9,100 bases of DNA from NCBI GenBank assembly GCA_045630265.1, contig JAZQSV010000058.1, positions 1 to 9,100 on the forward strand, given 5' to 3'. Source of the stretch: UMGS1279 sp045630265. GTDB taxonomy: Bacteria > Bacillota > Clostridia > Oscillospirales > Acutalibacteraceae. Below are positions 6,881 to 9,100 of the stretch, in pieces (the stretch's first letter is position 1; each line of letters starts with the position of its first letter). Below the pieces are notes generated by a model. It was not told where the DNA came from, did not search any database, and saw only the letters and a list, made by a program, of their open reading frames with translations. Position numbers and translations under genes: made by a program.

Positions 6881-7894
6881 TTAGTTAAGCTCTGCAAAGT
6901 ATTTAATTGTACGAACCATCTGGCTGGTGTAGGAGTTCTCGTTATCATACCAAGAAACAACCTGTACCTGATAGGTATCCTCATCAATCTTAGCAACCAT
7001 TGTCTGAGTAGCATCGAAGAGAGAACCGTAGGTGATACCGATAATATCGGAAGAAACAAGGGGTTCCTCAGTGTAACCAAAGGAAGCAGAAGAAGCGGCC
7101 TTCATAGCAGCGTTGATTCCTTCAACAGTTACGTCCTTACCCTTAACAACTGCAACAAGAAGAGTTGTAGAACCGGTGGGAACGGGAACACGCTGAGCAG
7201 AACCAATGAGTTTGCCGTTAAGTTCGGGAATTACAAGACCAATTGCCTTTGCAGCACCTGTGGAGTTAGGAACAATGTTAACAGCAGCTGCACGTGCGCG
7301 GCGAAGATCACCCTTTCTGTGAGGGCCGTCAAGAACCATCTGGTCGCCGGTGTATGCATGAACAGTAGTCATGATACCGCTTTGGATAGGTGCATAGTCG
7401 TTAAGCGCTTTAGCCATAGGAGCTAAGCAGTTAGTTGTACAAGAAGCAGCAGAAATAATGTTGTCTTCAGCAGTAAGAGTATTCTCGTTTACGCTGTAAA
7501 CAATTGTGGGAAGATCTTTACCTGCGGGAGCAGAAATAACAACCTTCTTAGCACCTGCATCGATGTGTGCCTGTGCCTTATCCTTAGAGCAGTAGAAACC
7601 TGTGCACTCTAAAACAACGTCAACACCGATTTCACCCCAAGGAAGGTCAGCAGCGTTTTTCTCTGCATAGATTTTAATTTCTTTGCCATCTACAACGATA
7701 GCGCCGTCTTTAGCTTCAACAGTGTCAGCTTTTGCATAACGACCCTGAGCGGAGTCATACTTAAGAAGGTGAGCAAGCATCTTAGCATCGGTAAGATCGT
7801 TGATAGCAACAATCTCATAACCTTCTGCGCCGAACATCTGACGGAAAGCCAAACGGCCGATACGACCAAAACCATTAATAGCAACTTTAACCAT
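6881..7894 (-). CDS. gap: Glyceraldehyde-3-phosphate dehydrogenase, NAD type
   Basis: A full-length 337-residue type I GAPDH, which converts glyceraldehyde 3-phosphate, NAD and phosphate to 1,3-bisphosphoglycerate in glycolysis. The N-terminal Rossmann fold has INGFGRIGR (6-14). D33 in NDLTD is the acidic residue that favours NAD over NADP. The catalytic motif SAASCTTNCLAP puts the nucleophile at C152, and the partner histidine is H179 in HAYTGDQ. The C-terminal SWYDNENSYTSQM (314-326) is intact. The ATG has an ideal AGGAGGT (7904-7910 on the opposite strand), 9 nt upstream. The gene uses visibly less AT-rich, more biased codons than yqfD or recO, as expected for a highly expressed enzyme. 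It stands alone, with no pgk, tpi or cggR-type regulator next to it within the window, and has its own promoter and terminator. Confidence 0.98.
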   Translation of the reverse strand: MVKVAINGFGRIGRLAFRQMFGAEGYEIVAINDLTDAKMLAHLLKYDSAQGRYAKADTVEAKDGAIVVDGKEIKIYAEKNAADLPWGEIGVDVVLECTGFYCSKDKAQAHIDAGAKKVVISAPAGKDLPTIVYSVNENTLTAEDNIISAASCTTNCLAPMAKALNDYAPIQSGIMTTVHAYTGDQMVLDGPHRKGDLRRARAAAVNIVPNSTGAAKAIGLVIPELNGKLIGSAQRVPVPTGSTTLLVAVVKGKDVTVEGINAAMKAASSASFGYTEEPLVSSDIIGITYGSLFDATQTMVAKIDEDTYQVQVVSWYDNENSYTSQMVRTIKYFAELN

Positions 7895-7925
7895 AATAAT
7901 TTTACCTCCTAAAATTTATATATTT

Positions 7926-7954
7926 ATTTTACCCTTTTTTTACCTATTTTGCAA
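7926..7954 (-). promoter_or_regulatory. Candidate sigma-A promoter of gap
   Basis: Read on the - strand, TTGCAA (7949-7954, 4/6 to the -35 consensus) and TAAAAT (7926-7931, 5/6 to the -10 consensus) are separated by exactly 17 nt. Transcription would begin near 7919, just upstream of the AGGAGGT ribosome site, giving a leader of about 25 nt. The region is very AT-rich, so chance matches are possible, but spacing and position are right. Confidence 0.55.
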
Positions 7955-8043
7955 GAACTTTGTTTAAATTTTAACTAAGAATTTTATACATTTTGTAAAT
8001 TTCGTTCCATTTAGCAAAAAAATACTACTTGAAAGGTGTATAT
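7955..8043. other. Rest of the divergent gap / 8044 intergenic region
   Basis: Together with the gap promoter and leader this makes a 149-nt AT-rich gap between divergent starts. It holds an imperfect palindrome at 7962-7975 (GTTTAAATTTTAAC, 12 of 14 positions symmetric) next to the gap -35. The best + strand promoter I find is poor (TTGTTT at 7960-7965, 19 nt, TATACA at 7985-7990), so none is called. There is no structured leader or riboswitch-like element. Confidence 0.4.
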
Positions 8044-8622
8044 ATGTACGATATTAACAATAAAATTTTGCCCAAATCTGCCGTACGACAAAAAATTTTT
8101 GACGAGTTTATTCATTTTGGCTATACAAAACCCAGAATAAGGGAGTATTATTTATTAAGAGAGTGCGAAATAGCTAACTTTGGATTTAGTAAAACTAAGA
8201 ATACTGATATTAAAACAGAGCTTAAAAATATGCTAACGTCCTATTCACTTCTTGCGTATTTTAAAGGAATCAATTTGCTTTTTGATGTTGAGGGTGAGGC
8301 AAATGGTTACTTCTTGGCAGAAAGATTTGAATTTTTCATTTGTAAGCTTATATTTGATGCGGCGCAAAATTCCGTAGATAAAAAAGTTTTTATTAAAATT
8401 AAGTTTTCTAATAAACAAATTCGGCTTACCCTGCGTTTTGAGGGCAAGCCGATCAGAAATTTAAGTAAAAAGGTTTATGCTTTTTCGGTGGGTAAGCACC
8501 AAATATTGAACTTTAAAGAAGGCTTTGTTAAGACGAAAGTGCAAAATACGAAACCGAAAACCGTTTACGAATGGCTAATCGACCGCTTGTCGGATGTAAA
8601 CATAAGCATAAACAATTTATAG
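8044..8622 (+). CDS. Unnamed basic protein, possible degenerate HATPase fold
   Basis: A 192-residue protein that I do not recognise. The ATG at 8044 follows AAAGGTG (8032-8038) with 5-nt spacing, and an upstream TTG at 8029 is less likely. There is no signal peptide or membrane segment. It is rich in K, F and I with a basic C-terminal half. Residues about 58-137 follow the rhythm of a histidine-kinase ATPase domain: a helix ending near AYFKGINLLFDVEG, then FFICKLIFDAAQNS in the place of the N-box helix, then paired strands FIKIKF and IRLTLRFEGKPI. The N-box asparagine is replaced (FDAAQNS) and no glycine-rich ATP-lid motifs follow, so it would not be a normal ATPase. It could be a phosphotransfer or regulatory relic, or the likeness may be accidental. 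It is divergent from gap and its 3' end overlaps the FAD gene by 6 nt. Confidence 0.75.
   Translation: MYDINNKILPKSAVRQKIFDEFIHFGYTKPRIREYYLLRECEIANFGFSKTKNTDIKTELKNMLTSYSLLAYFKGINLLFDVEGEANGYFLAERFEFFICKLIFDAAQNSVDKKVFIKIKFSNKQIRLTLRFEGKPIRNLSKKVYAFSVGKHQILNFKEGFVKTKVQNTKPKTVYEWLIDRLSDVNISINNL
8421..8452 (-). terminator. Candidate terminator of the FAD gene, antisense in the 8044 gene
   Basis: Twelve-base arms at 8421-8432 and 8441-8452 enclose an 8-nt loop. On the + strand, A8428 faces C8445, a mismatch. On the - strand the same pair is U facing G, a wobble, so the stem is complete only in the - strand RNA. There it is followed by ATTTGTTTATT, a U-rich tail. It lies 165 nt beyond the stop of the - strand FAD gene. 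I saw no better terminator between that stop and this hairpin. Confidence 0.45.
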
Positions 8623-9100
8623 GTTAATTTTATTTATCACAGCCTCTGCAACCTTAATTCCATCAACCGCGGAGGAGGTAATTCCACCCGCATATCCTGC
8701 ACCTTCTCCTGCAGGGAAAATGCCCTCAATATTACTTTCAAAAAGATCATTTCTTATTATTTTAACGGGGGATGAGCTTCTTGTTTCGGGGGCGGTAAGA
8801 ATAGCACAAGAGGAAGCAAAACCGCTAATTTTCCTTTCAAAAAGCGGTAACGCTTCTTTCAAAGCTGTTATTACAAAGTCGGGCAGTATTTTATCTAAAT
8901 CACAAAAGGTTGGGGCAGGTAAAATACTGGGTTCGACCTCGCCTTTAATGTTTTTATCGCCGTACAGAAAACTGCCAACAGTTTGGCAGGGGGCAGAGTA
9001 CCCACCTGTAGCTTTAAAGGCGGCTTTTTCTATTTTAATCTGAAAATCAATTCCGTCCAGCGGTTCACTGCCAAAGTCCTCTGGAGTAACACCAACAAGT
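8617..9100 (-). CDS. FAD-dependent dehydrogenase (COG2509-like), C-terminal part
   Basis: The - strand frame is open from the right edge to a TAA at 8617-8619, giving 160 residues of the C-terminus; the N-terminal two-thirds, including the Rossmann dinucleotide site, lie outside. Recognisable family blocks in order are LDGIDFQIKIEKAAFKATGG, YSAPCQTVGSFLYGD, ILPDFVITALKEALPLFERKI, ETRSSSPVKIIRN and FPAGEGAGYAGGITSSAVDG. The last contains the GEGAGYAGG turn (8683-8709) that closes over the FAD. These match proteins annotated as uncharacterised FAD-dependent dehydrogenases or NAD(FAD)-utilising dehydrogenases of about 530 residues; the substrate is not known. The sequence gives no sign of decay. 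The stop overlaps the end of the convergent 8044-8622 gene. Confidence 0.9.
   Translation of the reverse strand, partial: LVGVTPEDFGSEPLDGIDFQIKIEKAAFKATGGYSAPCQTVGSFLYGDKNIKGEVEPSILPAPTFCDLDKILPDFVITALKEALPLFERKISGFASSCAILTAPETRSSSPVKIIRNDLFESNIEGIFPAGEGAGYAGGITSSAVDGIKVAEAVINKINL

Noticed and set aside
7895..8043. A riboswitch, T-box or small RNA in the largest intergenic gap.
   Set aside because: The sequence is AT-rich with no long stem and no conserved aptamer-like core; the gap leader appears to be only about 25 nt.
8720..9043. A 107-codon + strand open frame near the right edge.
   Set aside because: It is antisense to clearly recognisable FAD-dehydrogenase coding sequence on the - strand and has no motif or ribosome site I can support.
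1..9100. A new defence, mobile or biosynthetic system.
   Set aside because: Nearly all coding space is filled by conserved housekeeping genes in a familiar order; there is no transposase, integrase, CRISPR repeat, toxin-antitoxin pair or composition break of that kind.

Overview
The window looks like a low-GC, spore-forming member of the Bacillota, most likely class Clostridia. The evidence is a YqfD-type sporulation protein, the order yqfD-phoH-ybeY-era-yqzL-recO typical of that phylum, AT-rich codon use, strong AGGAGG-type ribosome binding sites and frequent GTG/TTG starts. Naming a family or genus from this sequence would be a guess.

Positions 1-6741 (+ strand) form one tightly packed run of seven genes: the 3' part of yqfD, phoH, ybeY, era, a small yqzL-like gene, recO and mutS2. 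Gaps from phoH to mutS2 are 1 nt, 16 nt, 72 nt, a 50-nt overlap and a 1-nt overlap. A perfect extended -10 element before phoH suggests a second transcription entry point. The theme is ribosome assembly and quality control (YbeY, Era, MutS2, perhaps PhoH) joined to recombinational repair (RecO). The pgpH/yqfF, dgkA and cdd genes that commonly lie between phoH and era in Bacillus are absent. The run ends in a strong hairpin terminator at 6753-6781.

Positions 6817-7950 (- strand) hold a glycolytic NAD-type glyceraldehyde-3-phosphate dehydrogenase gene (gap) with its own promoter, an ideal Shine-Dalgarno and a terminator facing the mutS2 terminator. It is a stand-alone, highly expressed type of gene.

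Positions 8044-8622 (+ strand), divergent from gap, encode a basic 192-residue protein I cannot name. Its middle resembles a decayed histidine-kinase-type ATPase fold. It meets, tail to tail with a 6-nt overlap, the 3' end of a - strand gene for an uncharacterised FAD-dependent dehydrogenase that runs off the right edge. A hairpin inside the 8044-8622 gene pairs fully only on the - strand RNA and is followed there by a U-rich run, so it may terminate the FAD gene's transcript antisense to its neighbour.

I see no mobile element, CRISPR array, tRNA, rRNA or riboswitch, and no convincing new multi-gene system. Most of the window is conserved housekeeping. The points worth a second look are the unnamed 192-residue protein, the antisense terminator candidate and the yqzL/recO overlap.
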